A stretch of DNA of 64,000 nt from Paraeggerthella hominis (GTDB lineage: Bacteria; Actinomycetota; Coriobacteriia; Coriobacteriales; Eggerthellaceae). Below the pieces are notes generated by a model. The model made no database searches. It was not told the DNA's origin and worked only from the letters and a program-made list of their open reading frames with translations. The DNA lies in contig NZ_JAJNOQ010000008.1 in NCBI RefSeq assembly GCF_021044775.1, positions 1-64,000 on the forward strand, given 5' to 3'. Both the position numbers and the translations under genes were made by a program. Below, piece by piece: positions 27,872 to 37,539 of this stretch (position 1 is the stretch's first letter; the number at the start of each line of letters is the position of its first letter).

Positions 27872-29377
27872 CTAGTCTTCTTTTTTCGAATCATTCAAAC
27901 GAGCTTGTAATTTAACTTGGCAAAGATTGATGAACTCCTGTTTTGAGCGAGTTCCAGCTTTCTGGTATATGTGCTTCACATGCGTATTGACGGTAGATGC
28001 CGCCACAAAAAGTTGTTCGGCGATGACGCCTTGGCTACGGCCCTGAAGGAGAAGGGCGGCGACCTCTCTCTCGCGAAGCGAGAGTCCGATGTCCGCAAGG
28101 ACTTCGTTCATATGGGCTTCTTTGTCGATCAGGCTGCCCGCTTCCATTCGTTGATCAGCTTCTGCTTTGCGTCGGCGCGTTGCGATCTTTTCAACGCTTC
28201 GCATGGATACAATTAGTGAGATAGCGATAATGCCGGCCACGATAGGTAGAAAGAAGTTGGTGGCAGAACCTCCTATATGCTGGCAGGCAACTCCTATGAA
28301 GATCCCTATGAACATCCCGGCGCATGGGGCTAGCCAGCCCCATGCGAACATCTGGTCGGAGAGCATGTTGGGTCGAGTTGCCAGGGCTGCGAAGTGGGCT
28401 GTTAGGTGTAGGTACGAGACGATCATCGACAGTACGAACAAAACGATAGCTACGTTCAGCAGCTGCTGCTCTCCTGTCGCGAAAATGACTAAGCCTGTGA
28501 CGAGCATAGGAACGGGAGTCCATGAAATCACGGTTAAGTCCATCTTGAAACCGTCATGCATCCTCGCAATCGATATCCCCGCGATGGCAACCATGACGGC
28601 TGTCGCGATCGTTGCCACGCTCAGGTAGCCGTCGAACACGTGCGCGCCGCTCAACAAGGCCCAGGAGACCCCGTATGCCATCCAAAGCGCACCTCCGACG
28701 AAATAACACGTATGGGGGATGGCGTCTCGGGTGTCGCTGACGATGATCTGCCTTCCGTCGTCACCAATTGTGCTCGCGGCGACGGCCATGCGAGATCCGA
28801 TCAAGCCGGACATAAGCCCGACGAGGGCGATAACCGATAAGCTCACGATCTGGGGCATCACCGAAACAAGCACCATGATAATGCTGGCTGCGCACGTGTC
28901 GGCCAGCACTTGGCGAAACGATGATCCTGCATCTTTGGCGGCAATGATTCTGCCCCATATCAGAATGCTCATGGCGTAACCGCAGCCGGATAGGGAGAAC
29001 AAGAAGAACATCAGAGGGGGATTCGATATGCCGGCAACGCTTTCAACGACGCAGGAAGCAGGCCCGAGTGCCAGTAAGATGCTCGACACAATAGCGAGTC
29101 GCCTATGGTTGTCGTGGCGAAGCATGTAGGGTTCGGCCATTGCCAAGGCTAAGAGCGTAAAGCAAGTTGCGCCGAGAAAGGCCAGAAGCGCGATCAGGAT
29201 ACCTTCGTCGGGTACGGCCGTGCCCAGTCCATTCGAGCGGATGGAGGCGGACGTCAATACGCAGAAAAAATAAGCAATGAGAGAGGCGAGGCCCAAATCG
29301 CTCAAGTGTCCATGCCCCCTCTTTGCTTGAGCGGTTTCTGCTTTTCGAGGTGTATGTCTGTTCGATTTGTCAATCAC
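27872..29377 (-). CDS. Membrane LuxR-family transcriptional regulator
   Basis: A 501-aa protein. Residues 1-400 contain about twelve hydrophobic segments, and the C-terminal 65 residues are a LuxR/GerE helix-turn-helix (LSLREREVAALLLQGRSQ, then AASTVNTHVKHIYQKAG). This architecture is abundant in Eggerthella, where such regulators (for example DadR) sit beside molybdoenzyme genes and respond to their substrates. It probably controls the locus upstream on the same strand. The start is a GTG at 29377 with no clear Shine-Dalgarno site, so the N-terminus is less certain. 138 nt after the dmsC-like gene. Confidence 0.88.
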   Translation of the reverse strand: MIDKSNRHTPRKAETAQAKRGHGHLSDLGLASLIAYFFCVLTSASIRSNGLGTAVPDEGILIALLAFLGATCFTLLALAMAEPYMLRHDNHRRLAIVSSILLALGPASCVVESVAGISNPPLMFFLFSLSGCGYAMSILIWGRIIAAKDAGSSFRQVLADTCAASIIMVLVSVMPQIVSLSVIALVGLMSGLIGSRMAVAASTIGDDGRQIIVSDTRDAIPHTCYFVGGALWMAYGVSWALLSGAHVFDGYLSVATIATAVMVAIAGISIARMHDGFKMDLTVISWTPVPMLVTGLVIFATGEQQLLNVAIVLFVLSMIVSYLHLTAHFAALATRPNMLSDQMFAWGWLAPCAGMFIGIFIGVACQHIGGSATNFFLPIVAGIIAISLIVSMRSVEKIATRRRKAEADQRMEAGSLIDKEAHMNEVLADIGLSLREREVAALLLQGRSQGVIAEQLFVAASTVNTHVKHIYQKAGTRSKQEFINLCQVKLQARLNDSKKED

Positions 29378-29515
29378 GCAGCACCAATGCCAATATGGCT
29401 CCCCCTTGATACAACGCTTGGAAAATATGTTAGCGTTGCGGTTGCAGCATTAGCTATCATTATGCCATGCGAGCGATGCTCGCTTGGCAAGAATCCCCGT
29501 GAGCAATTGAAACCG

Positions 29516-30373
29516 TTAGGACCGCGGCAATCCTACATTGACGTAGAAGCGATAGAAAGCATACCTTCCAACGACAATGCCCGCAACGACTATCGTAGCG
29601 CCAACGATAATTGCTGGCATGGATGGTTGAGATGCGAGCATTCCGAAACCCCACAGGATAGAGCCCGCCAATGTCGTTAGAATGCGTGCCGTTCCAAGCG
29701 TGCTCCATTGCTTTGCCCAGCTGCTTGTGCCTCCACCTGCCCAGGTGCTTCTCGTCACGGTGGTTCCTTGGGCGTAGACTACGAAGACCACAGCCATGCA
29801 GCAAGCTGCTTCAATAACGACCAAAGCGGTGCGCACGTGAAGTGAAACGGGAAATGCGAGGCAAGCTAGAACGCCCTCTAGACAGACGCCGCCCAGGAGA
29901 GCGATGACCGCGAAATCGACGGAAAACGCGAAACTGTTCCATGTCGGGACCGTGCGCATGCGATAGGCCAAGCATTGGAATACCACGAACAGGATTGCAA
30001 ATGCGGTGACAAGTACGAGAAGCGTCCCTAGAATCTCGACAGCGTTGGCTAAGCTGTGCGATACCGCAACGTAGAACATCAGGGCGGTTGTGAACAGGGC
30101 ACCTACGAACACCTCGTTTGAGACGGTTGAATTCCCGAGCCTCATGAATGCGCGTAGGGCTTTCGTCGGTTTGCCCAGGTGCAAGGTTGAGCAAACTAGC
30201 GAAGCGAGGAGCAGTGCACCGAGGAAGCCTCCATACGCTCCCGTTGTCAAGACGGCAGATCCGGGGGCCATGCCAGATAAGACGAGCGAGGCTGCCACGA
30301 TCCAAGCCCCGACGCATAGGGGGGCGCAGGTGGTGAATACCAGCAGCGGCCACTCCGACCTGATGCTGTTCAT
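29516..30373 (-). CDS. dmsC: DmsC-like membrane anchor subunit
   Basis: A 285-aa protein with about eight transmembrane helices, matching the DmsC family that anchors DMSO-reductase-type complexes and oxidises menaquinol. The early SEWPLLVFTTCAPLCVGAW and STLHLGKPTKALRAFMRLGNSTVSNEVF segments are diagnostic. It starts 1 nt after the dmsB stop, with AAGGAG overlapping that stop, so the two are translationally coupled. Confidence 0.9.
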   Translation of the reverse strand: MNSIRSEWPLLVFTTCAPLCVGAWIVAASLVLSGMAPGSAVLTTGAYGGFLGALLLASLVCSTLHLGKPTKALRAFMRLGNSTVSNEVFVGALFTTALMFYVAVSHSLANAVEILGTLLVLVTAFAILFVVFQCLAYRMRTVPTWNSFAFSVDFAVIALLGGVCLEGVLACLAFPVSLHVRTALVVIEAACCMAVVFVVYAQGTTVTRSTWAGGGTSSWAKQWSTLGTARILTTLAGSILWGFGMLASQPSMPAIIVGATIVVAGIVVGRYAFYRFYVNVGLPRS

Positions 30374-30374
30374 A

Positions 30375-30992
30375 TCATATCTCCTTCGCGTTGGATAGGC
30401 CTAAGGAAACGAGGCCGGAGGGACGAGCGTGCCTATGCGGCGTGATGACTATATTGGGTTTGGTGAAGTTGCTGCTCGGTAACGGAGCGATGTCCTTTTC
30501 CAAACCGAATTCGGCGCGGAGATCGTCTATATTGCCGAAGCCTAGCGCGCGCATGGGGCATGCCTCTACGCAGATGGGAGCAAGCCCTTTAGCGACGCGC
30601 GCGCGGCATCCATCGCACTTGCGCATTGAGTGCAGCTTGCGGCTAAAGCTTGGTGCTTTATAGGGGCATGCGAAGGCGCAGCTGCCGCAGCCGATGCATC
30701 GTTCGCTATCCAGCACGACCAAGCCGTCGGGGCCTTTCCTCATGGCTCCGGAGGGACATACTTGCTGACATATCGGGTCGTCGCAGTGATTGCAGGCGAT
30801 CGATACATAGTAGGCGTACACGTCATGCCACCAAGCATCGCCGTCGGCGAACCAAGATCCTCCCGACGACTCGCATACTCTTCGCAAGGATGCGGATTCG
30901 CCAAGATAGTAGGCATCACGGCACGCCATCTCGCAGGTTTTGCAGCCCGTGCAGCGAGAAACATCGATATGGAATCCGTATTGACTAGGCAT
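30375..30992 (-). CDS. dmsB: DmsB-like 4Fe-4S electron-transfer subunit
   Basis: A 205-aa ferredoxin with four Cys clusters for [4Fe-4S] centres: CTGCKTCEMAC near residue 14, CNHCDDPICQQVCP near 70, CIGCGSCAFACP near 105 and CDGCRARVAKGLAPICVEACP near 130. It carries electrons from the membrane anchor to the catalytic subunit. The dmsA stop overlaps an ATG at 30998, but AGGTGAT is better spaced for ATG 30992, which I chose. Confidence 0.92.
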   Translation of the reverse strand: MPSQYGFHIDVSRCTGCKTCEMACRDAYYLGESASLRRVCESSGGSWFADGDAWWHDVYAYYVSIACNHCDDPICQQVCPSGAMRKGPDGLVVLDSERCIGCGSCAFACPYKAPSFSRKLHSMRKCDGCRARVAKGLAPICVEACPMRALGFGNIDDLRAEFGLEKDIAPLPSSNFTKPNIVITPHRHARPSGLVSLGLSNAKEI

Positions 30993-30997
30993 TTCCA

Positions 30998-33337
30998 TCA
31001 CCTCGTTCTCGTAACTTGAGCGTAATTGCTGTGCTGGGGATTGCCTTTTGCCAGTGGAGTTGCACGGCTGGACGTGAGCGTGTTGATGCATCCGCCTTCG
31101 TCCACGCGGTCGCCCTCCATGTTCGCATCGTGCCACGCCCCTTCGCCCATCGCGATAACTCCTGGCATTATGCGCTCGGTAATCTTAGCCTCTATGCGAA
31201 CCCTTCCGTAAAGGGTCGATACCTCGACGCGCTCTCCATCTGCGATGCCTCGGGCTATTGCGTCGACAGGGTTGATCCAGAGTTGATGCCGCGCGCGCTT
31301 TCTTATCGATTCGAGGGCCCCGTAAGACGAATGGGCGCGGCTTCGGTGATGAAAGCCGACCAACTGCAACGGGAACCTTCCCGTATCTGCCGCCGCCGGC
31401 TCGAAACAAGGCGGTGCGTATTCGGGTATGGCACTGATCACTTCGCCTTCCTCTAAGGTGAAGTCCGCGGTATCCCGGAGGATCTTCTCCGAATAGATCT
31501 CTATCTTACCTGAAGGCGTTCCCAGCGGATGGCGATGTGGGTCTTGGCGGAAATCCTCGAGCGCGATATGGCACCCTTTCGGGTTGCTGCGGCGATACAC
31601 GTTCGTCTCAAGCATCTCGCCGTATGGCGGCAGGTCGGGGTCGTCCCGCCTGGCATGCTCGTATATGGTTTGGCGCCATTCCTCCTCGTTTTTTCCTTCG
31701 GTAAACTCATCCGCTATCCCTAGGCGTTCGGCGAGTCTCGATAGCATCCAGTACAAAGTCTTGCGCTCGCCTTTAGCGGGCAGGTACTGGGAATTCATCA
31801 GCACGTACCCGGCATCGCCAGCCCAATCGTTGGCGACGATGCTCGGCTGCTCGATGGGCATGAGATCCGGCAATAGGATGTCGGCATACCGGGCCGAAGC
31901 TGTCATGAACGTATCGATCACTACAATGAATTCGCATTTCGTCTCATCCTGTAGAATATCGTGGGTTCGGTTGATGTTCGAGTGCTGGTTCGCGATGGTG
32001 TTGCCGGCGTAGTTCCATAAGAACTTTATTCCTGTAGCAAGACGATCGCGGCCGACAATGCCGTCGCTGGTGGCGTTCATCTCGTGGCCGCGCATCACGG
32101 CATCGGTCCAAAGAAAGACGGGTATGGCGACCTCGACAGGGTTGTCCGGCGACGGAACGTCCCCTTCGAAGAATCGATACGTTTCGAAATCGGAGCCAGT
32201 TCCACCACCGGCGATGCCTACGTTGCCGGTGATGATGGCTAGCATGGCGATTGCCCGGGAGGTCTGTTCTCCGTTCGCTTGGCGTTGGGGTCCTTTCCCC
32301 TGATAGATGGCGCACGGTTTCGCAGCCGCAATCTCTCGAGCGAGCTTGACGATCTCTGAAGACGGGATGCCGGTAATCGAGCTAGCCCACTGCGGCGTTT
32401 TCGCCGTTCCGTCCGCTCCTTTTCCTAGGATGTAAGACTTATAGCTGGCGTTCGCAGGTGCTGATGGGGGGAGGGATCCTTCGTCGTAACCGATGCAGTA
32501 GGTACCCAAAAAATCAAGGTCGACGGCGTCTTCGGTGATCATCACGTAGGCGAGGGCGGCAGCCAGCGCACCGTCCGTTCCGGGTCGGATGGCGATCCAC
32601 TCGTCGGCGCAATTCGCCGCGGTCTCCGAGTATCGAGGATCGATGACTATGGTGCGGACTCCGGAATCGAGAATGGCGTCTTTCAGGTATACGGATGCTC
32701 CGCCTCCGCACATCTTCGTCTCAAGGGAGTTGTCCCCGAACAAAACCAGAAGCTTTGAGTTCTTCACATCGTCTGGGGTGTTGGCGTCGCGCGTCCCGTA
32801 CAAGTACGGGATAGCCGCATCTATCTGGGAGTGGCTGTAATCTCCGTAGGAATCCAGGTAGCCCCCGTACAAGCTCATCAAGCGAGGCAGGAATCCGGCT
32901 ATGTTCGCGTTCATCACCCCGCTTGCGAAATTGATATACACCGCTTCGTTGCCGTATTGCTTGACGATGCGGGACAGGTTATCCGCGATCTCGTCGAGCG
33001 CTTCATCCCAGGTTATGCGCTCGAACCTGCCCTCGCCGCGCGATCCTGCTCGGCGCAAGGGGTACGAGAGCCGGTCTCGATGGTTTATCCACTCCCTGAT
33101 CGATCGACCGCGTAGGCACGCGCGGAGTTGGCGATCACCTTCGACGTCGTCTGTCGATCGGTCGGACTCGACCCAAGAGAGCTCTCCGTTTTCCATGTGG
33201 AAGTTGAGAATGCAGCGCCCTTCGCAGTTCACGCTGCAGTATCCGAAGATCGCATCCGAGCAGTCGCTCGTGCGTTCGGCGGAGCCTATCAGCTGCTCAG
33301 GCTGCACGGCGGCATTGCGCGATATCGTCTTAAACAC
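30998..33337 (-). CDS. dmsA: DmsA-like molybdopterin oxidoreductase lacking a Tat signal
   Basis: A 779-aa Mo-bisMGD reductase close to E. coli DmsA throughout (YCSVNCEGRC Fe-S site near residue 33, RACLRGRS, WNYAGNTIANQHS, GVIAMGEGAWHDANMEGD). The Mo ligand is predicted to be Ser168 in GDYSHSQ, as in DMSO reductases. The start is GTG 33337 behind GGAGAGGAG, overlapping the preceding gene by 8 nt. No twin-arginine leader or hydrophobic N-terminus is present, even with the longer frame to 33382, unlike DmsA of E. coli. Substrate unknown: an S- or N-oxide or another oxidised organic compound. Confidence 0.9.
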   Translation of the reverse strand: MFKTISRNAAVQPEQLIGSAERTSDCSDAIFGYCSVNCEGRCILNFHMENGELSWVESDRSTDDVEGDRQLRACLRGRSIREWINHRDRLSYPLRRAGSRGEGRFERITWDEALDEIADNLSRIVKQYGNEAVYINFASGVMNANIAGFLPRLMSLYGGYLDSYGDYSHSQIDAAIPYLYGTRDANTPDDVKNSKLLVLFGDNSLETKMCGGGASVYLKDAILDSGVRTIVIDPRYSETAANCADEWIAIRPGTDGALAAALAYVMITEDAVDLDFLGTYCIGYDEGSLPPSAPANASYKSYILGKGADGTAKTPQWASSITGIPSSEIVKLAREIAAAKPCAIYQGKGPQRQANGEQTSRAIAMLAIITGNVGIAGGGTGSDFETYRFFEGDVPSPDNPVEVAIPVFLWTDAVMRGHEMNATSDGIVGRDRLATGIKFLWNYAGNTIANQHSNINRTHDILQDETKCEFIVVIDTFMTASARYADILLPDLMPIEQPSIVANDWAGDAGYVLMNSQYLPAKGERKTLYWMLSRLAERLGIADEFTEGKNEEEWRQTIYEHARRDDPDLPPYGEMLETNVYRRSNPKGCHIALEDFRQDPHRHPLGTPSGKIEIYSEKILRDTADFTLEEGEVISAIPEYAPPCFEPAAADTGRFPLQLVGFHHRSRAHSSYGALESIRKRARHQLWINPVDAIARGIADGERVEVSTLYGRVRIEAKITERIMPGVIAMGEGAWHDANMEGDRVDEGGCINTLTSSRATPLAKGNPQHSNYAQVTRTR

Positions 33338-34055
33338 CAGATTTCTCCTCTCCGATGTGTTTGGAGTCCGTCTGTGCGCCATGATTTTTTCGATCTGAAC
33401 GAAATCTGGCGAATCGCAGTGCGAAATAGGCGACGAAGATTACGCCGCTAGCAACACATGTGATCAAGGAGTCTTCAGAGCCCTTGACGGCGGCGGGATA
33501 CAGGATCAGCAGCTCATGCACGAAAATGAGAGCAAAGAAGACGTACGAGCTTCTCTGCACGTTTTTCCAAGCAGAGGCGCTCATGCGACGCTTCAGCACC
33601 TTGAGCGACGTGGCTCCGAGCAGCAACAGCAAGGCAAAGAGCACGATGGCGATGACGAGAGAGGCGAGCTGGCTTCCGTCGATTGCCTCCACATTGCTGC
33701 TGAGCACGTCGAGATAGGAGCTGAGGTAGTTCAGGCAGTGTGCGAATGCCAGAATACAGGCGATGATCGACAGTTCCGCACGGATGGGGCCGACCGTTCT
33801 GCGCACTGTGGAATGCTCGGAAAACACGCCGCAATACATGACGATGACGAACAGCGCCGTGGCGAGCGTGCAGCGCTGGACAACCGGCGAGAGAACCTGC
33901 AGCATCGTCGGTGGGAGGCTGTAGACGATTCCGTAGGCATACGCAATGTCCAACGCCAATGCGATGGCGTACCATAGCCATGGCATGGTCTTGATGGATT
34001 TTGCCGCAGCCGCTACGAAAAGGCAGGTCGCGACCAAGACGATGAGAAAGCTCAT
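33330..34055 (-). CDS. Ferric-reductase-like transmembrane protein (putative haem b)
   Basis: A 241-aa protein with about seven hydrophobic segments. Helices with AFAHCLNYLSSYL and YVFFALIFVHELLI carry histidines spaced as in ferric-reductase-like/MsrQ haem proteins, and WKNVQRSSYVFFAL matches the family's W-x(2)-x-R-x-Y pattern. It might pass electrons across the membrane to a neighbouring redox protein. The C-terminus is polar. Overlaps dmsA by 8 nt, and AAGGA precedes the ATG. Confidence 0.7.
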   Translation of the reverse strand: MSFLIVLVATCLFVAAAAKSIKTMPWLWYAIALALDIAYAYGIVYSLPPTMLQVLSPVVQRCTLATALFVIVMYCGVFSEHSTVRRTVGPIRAELSIIACILAFAHCLNYLSSYLDVLSSNVEAIDGSQLASLVIAIVLFALLLLLGATSLKVLKRRMSASAWKNVQRSSYVFFALIFVHELLILYPAAVKGSEDSLITCVASGVIFVAYFALRFARFRSDRKNHGAQTDSKHIGEEKSGV

Positions 34056-34093
34056 TTCTTGTCCTTAGGGTTCCGATGGCTGGCGTGCGACGA

Positions 34094-34816
34094 TCAAGCC
34101 GGCACTCGCAAGGAGCGCGCGATGTCATCGAGCAGGTCCTCGCATTCGTTTAAGAGCATTTCATCTTCGGTGAGCACGCCTGATAGGAAAGAGGCCCATG
34201 CCGCATAGTACCCGCTTCGATCGTTTTCGATGACGCTCCGGGAGAAGTCTTGCGCCCATAGCGACAGGTGTTGCTTCTTGAATGCTCTTTGCGATTCGAT
34301 CAAACGCCTCAAGCGCTCGATCGAATCGACGTTTATCGCCTCTTCGAGCTCCGACAGGCAGCGATCGCAGATGTTGCGAAGGAATTCGAGTTCCATATCG
34401 ATACTGTCTTCGGGCTCTCGATTCTTTTCTTTCATCACGTATCCATGGTTTTCATAGAACTCGCGAACTGCCAGCGTCTCCGACGTGAACATGCGCGAAG
34501 TGCCCGAGAGATGCGCAGATTCGTGCATAGGCACTACCACTTTGCGAGGCCCTAGGAAGAGACGCGCGTACTCCGTTCTCGTCTTTGTTGCGAAAGCGGC
34601 AAGGTCGTCGCATGCCAACGACACGAGGTCGCGACTCAAGGCAAGTTCTAGTGATTCGTCCAGCTCCTGGGTGAAGTCTGGCGCCTGATCCATCATCCGA
34701 AACACCGCATTTTCCGAAGATTCGCGTGCAAAAACGCTCGCGAGCAGGGCGAACCTGTCGCGACGGCATGCAGTCAGATCGAGGAGTTCGTTGACCTTCG
34801 CGTTCATTGCATCCAT
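34094..34816 (-). CDS. TorD/DmsD-family molybdoenzyme chaperone
   Basis: A 240-aa all-helical cytoplasmic protein. The conserved segment EYARLFLGPRKVVVPMHESAHLSGTSRMF and the later DSIDMELEFLRNIC are typical of TorD-family chaperones, which hold the apo-enzyme during cofactor insertion (and Tat export, where a leader exists). It probably serves one or both molybdoenzymes in the locus. ATG 34816 follows AAGGAG. The frame continues upstream without homology. Confidence 0.87.
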   Translation of the reverse strand: MDAMNAKVNELLDLTACRRDRFALLASVFARESSENAVFRMMDQAPDFTQELDESLELALSRDLVSLACDDLAAFATKTRTEYARLFLGPRKVVVPMHESAHLSGTSRMFTSETLAVREFYENHGYVMKEKNREPEDSIDMELEFLRNICDRCLSELEEAINVDSIERLRRLIESQRAFKKQHLSLWAQDFSRSVIENDRSGYYAAWASFLSGVLTEDEMLLNECEDLLDDIARSLRVPA

Positions 34817-34881
34817 GGCACTATGCTCCTTGTGTCGGTGGCGACCGGTCGAGATGATGCCGACCGGCCGCCACGAAGCTG

Positions 34882-37539
34882 TTAATCCTGCACGGTCGTT
34901 GAAGTGCTCAGAAGGTCGACCGCTGCTGCAAAGTAGGCATGGGCGGCCTCGTTGGAGTCGTGCACCTCGTAGCCCAACGACTTTGCCGCAAGGTCGGTGA
35001 TATCCATCTGCCGAGCATGCACGTTGGCTGCTACGCACATGTTGTTCACTTGAACCCCGCAGCCTGCGCAGGCCGTGAGGATGTAGTCCGCCTGAACCTC
35101 GTCTGCTTCAGCAACGCGGCTCGTTCCGGAGATGGGCACGCTGCCGATCTCGTAAAAGGCGTTCACCAAACCGCAGCACAGCGAGTCCTGACGATTGTGC
35201 CGCATGTCCTCGTAATCAACTCCTGGCACGGCCTGGATGAAGCTACGCGGTTCCTCGTATACGTTGAACCATCGTCCCAGATGGCACGGATCGTGATACG
35301 TCACCTTCGCTTCGATCGGCTCGCCGTCGGAGAGCCTGAGCGCGCCGTTTTCCACTAATTGGTTCAGCATGACGATCGAGTGGACGAACTCGATATCGAA
35401 AGGCAACCCGTGTTTTTCAGCGATGCCGCCATACAGCTCCGCGAACGTAGCGAGGCAGGCCGGACATGGAGCGAGGACCTTTTTCACGCCCGCCTCGTTC
35501 ATGCGCTTGATGTTTTCGATGGCTCGGACCTCGAAATCATCCGCGTAGCCACCCAAGAACAGGTAGAAGCCGCAGCAGATATCCGAACCGTTGTCGCCGA
35601 GATCGACCGGTTCGATGCCGGCGGCGTTCAGCAAGTGCGCGACGTTTTGCGCTGCGTTCTTCGAAATTGTTTGGGTCCAGCAGCCCGGCCAGAGTCCTAT
35701 TTCTCCCGCGTTCTTAAAGCGCATGTCGTCGGTGTGCCATCCGACGCCTTCTTCCTCGACGCCCCAGAAGTTTCCGGTATTCAGCACGTTCTCGCGCAAA
35801 GCGGACAATCCGGCGTTTGAGAATCCATGCTCTTTGAAGTACGGCTTGGCGCCCAGAAACTCGTCTGCCATCTTCAGGGATACCTCGCAGGTCTGCTCGC
35901 AGCGCTTGCATGTCGTGCAGATATTCAACTTATGGACCATAGGGAGATCGAAGGGGATGTTCCCTTTGGCGTACTCCTTGATCAGGTACCACTTGCCTCG
36001 AGGCGAGTTATCCTCCCACGGATCAGGCAGGAATACGGTGCACTTGCCTCGGCAGAATCCGCATGCTGCACAAGAGAACGCGCTGTCCTCCATGTTGTTC
36101 GGGAGATCGGTAAGCTTCTTGGCTTCGTTTTTCTTGCCGCCGAGAACGCGCCCCAGCGCTGCGCCTATGCCTGCAACACTGCGCGCGGATCCTATGGCGC
36201 GCGCGATGAACTTTGCAGGTGATTTGGCGTCCATGGAGACAGGCAGCACTTTGCCGGGGTTCATGATTGACGAAGGATCGGTTGCAGCCTTGAAGGCGGC
36301 AACGGCATTGAGCCGATCCTTTCCAAAGATGCTCTCGGACTCTGTGGTCAAGTACATCCCGGAAGCGTATGCACGACCGCCCAGCTTCTTTGCAGCCTCG
36401 GAGATGACCAGCGAGTTGGCGAAGGACATCGCGAAGTCATCCTTGCGCTCGTCGGCCAAGATGAAACCGATCAGCGCAAAGGCCTCCTGACCGACGGCGG
36501 TGGCCTCGTAAACGAACGAACCTTCGAACTTGTCAACCATGACGGAGTCGAACCGAGCGATCATGTCCTGCGGAACCAGTACGTCAACGGGAATGATGGA
36601 CGGCCCGAATTTCTTTCCTCGCAATGGGTAGTACCGTTCGTCCCATTCGGCCTTGCTCAGATCGAAGGAATACCGCTCCGCCCCGAATCGCACGACAGCA
36701 TCGTCAAGTTCGATCTTCTCCGATGCGACAAACACCATCCACTTCTCGGGGACGGACGATCCTATAGCGCGATTCTTCAGTGCAACGTAGTTCGGCGGTT
36801 GGATGCTTTCGTGCCACACGCCGGCCGAAGCGGCCTCGTGAGCGAAGGCTTGTGCAGCTGCTGCGTTCTCGAAACCGAAAGCAGCGTACTCCATGTTCGC
36901 TGCTGGAAGGATGCGCCAGGTCACGGACGTGACGATACCGGTGATTCCCTCCATGCCGTACACGAGATCGAGATCTTCGCCTGCGAGAGTTCGGGCGGTA
37001 CCGTCGCCGAGGACGATCCTCACGGCGACCAGGCTGTCGCGCATTGTTTTCTGTCTGCAGCTGCCGATGCCGCATCCGCCTTGGCACACGAATCCGCCGA
37101 TTGTTGCCGAGGGCGAGCTGGTGGGCATTATGGGCATCATGAAGCCTTGCTCGCGAAGCTCGAGGTCCAGATCCTCCATGACGGATGCGGCATCGGCAGT
37201 TGCCGTCATGGCGTTCGCGTCTACGGAGACGGGCCCCCTCATGCGGTACATGTCAACGACCACTCCTCCGGAGGCGGGCATGGCGCCACCGTAACCGGAG
37301 GATGCCGATCCGCGTGGAACCAAGGGCAGCTGCGCCTTTGCTGCTATGGTGGCGATCTGTTCGATCTCTTCCTCGGATTCGGGTTGGACCACCAAATCGG
37401 GCGTGGTCTTGATGAACTTCTTGACCATGTCGGGCAAAGTGCCCATATCGTGGCTGTACGCGACGCGGCGAACATCGGCCGTGCTTGCCCTGGCTCCTAA
37501 AAGTTCTTCAATGGACTTCAAAGCTGCCTCTTTGTTCAT
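34882..37539 (-). CDS. FAD-linked dehydrogenase fused to 4Fe-4S/CCG domains (D-2-hydroxyacid type)
   Basis: An 885-aa fusion. Residues 1-220 form a PCMH-type FAD domain (PLVPRGSASSGYGG, GGFVCQGGCGIGSCRQ) and about 220-455 the FAD-oxidase C-terminal domain. A ferredoxin-like region follows with CAACGFCRGKC and CTTCKRCEQTC (about 500-590), then two CCG domains (DICCGFYLFLGG...CPACLATF and HDPCHLGRW...DSLCCG). This is the GlpC/LutA-like plan of D-lactate or glycolate dehydrogenases that feed quinones. The substrate is inferred only as a 2-hydroxyacid. AGGAGG precedes ATG 37539. It offers a possible electron donor for the linked reductases. Confidence 0.88.
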   Translation of the reverse strand: MNKEAALKSIEELLGARASTADVRRVAYSHDMGTLPDMVKKFIKTTPDLVVQPESEEEIEQIATIAAKAQLPLVPRGSASSGYGGAMPASGGVVVDMYRMRGPVSVDANAMTATADAASVMEDLDLELREQGFMMPIMPTSSPSATIGGFVCQGGCGIGSCRQKTMRDSLVAVRIVLGDGTARTLAGEDLDLVYGMEGITGIVTSVTWRILPAANMEYAAFGFENAAAAQAFAHEAASAGVWHESIQPPNYVALKNRAIGSSVPEKWMVFVASEKIELDDAVVRFGAERYSFDLSKAEWDERYYPLRGKKFGPSIIPVDVLVPQDMIARFDSVMVDKFEGSFVYEATAVGQEAFALIGFILADERKDDFAMSFANSLVISEAAKKLGGRAYASGMYLTTESESIFGKDRLNAVAAFKAATDPSSIMNPGKVLPVSMDAKSPAKFIARAIGSARSVAGIGAALGRVLGGKKNEAKKLTDLPNNMEDSAFSCAACGFCRGKCTVFLPDPWEDNSPRGKWYLIKEYAKGNIPFDLPMVHKLNICTTCKRCEQTCEVSLKMADEFLGAKPYFKEHGFSNAGLSALRENVLNTGNFWGVEEEGVGWHTDDMRFKNAGEIGLWPGCWTQTISKNAAQNVAHLLNAAGIEPVDLGDNGSDICCGFYLFLGGYADDFEVRAIENIKRMNEAGVKKVLAPCPACLATFAELYGGIAEKHGLPFDIEFVHSIVMLNQLVENGALRLSDGEPIEAKVTYHDPCHLGRWFNVYEEPRSFIQAVPGVDYEDMRHNRQDSLCCGLVNAFYEIGSVPISGTSRVAEADEVQADYILTACAGCGVQVNNMCVAANVHARQMDITDLAAKSLGYEVHDSNEAAHAYFAAAVDLLSTSTTVQD

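Noticed and set aside
32700..32730. Cys in ETKMCGGG of the DmsA-like protein read as a changed Mo ligand (E. coli has Ser there)
   Set aside because: The Mo-ligand position in this family, by alignment with NapA LCMASAV, is the Ser in GDYSHSQ (Ser168), which is present. The MCGGG position is not the ligand.
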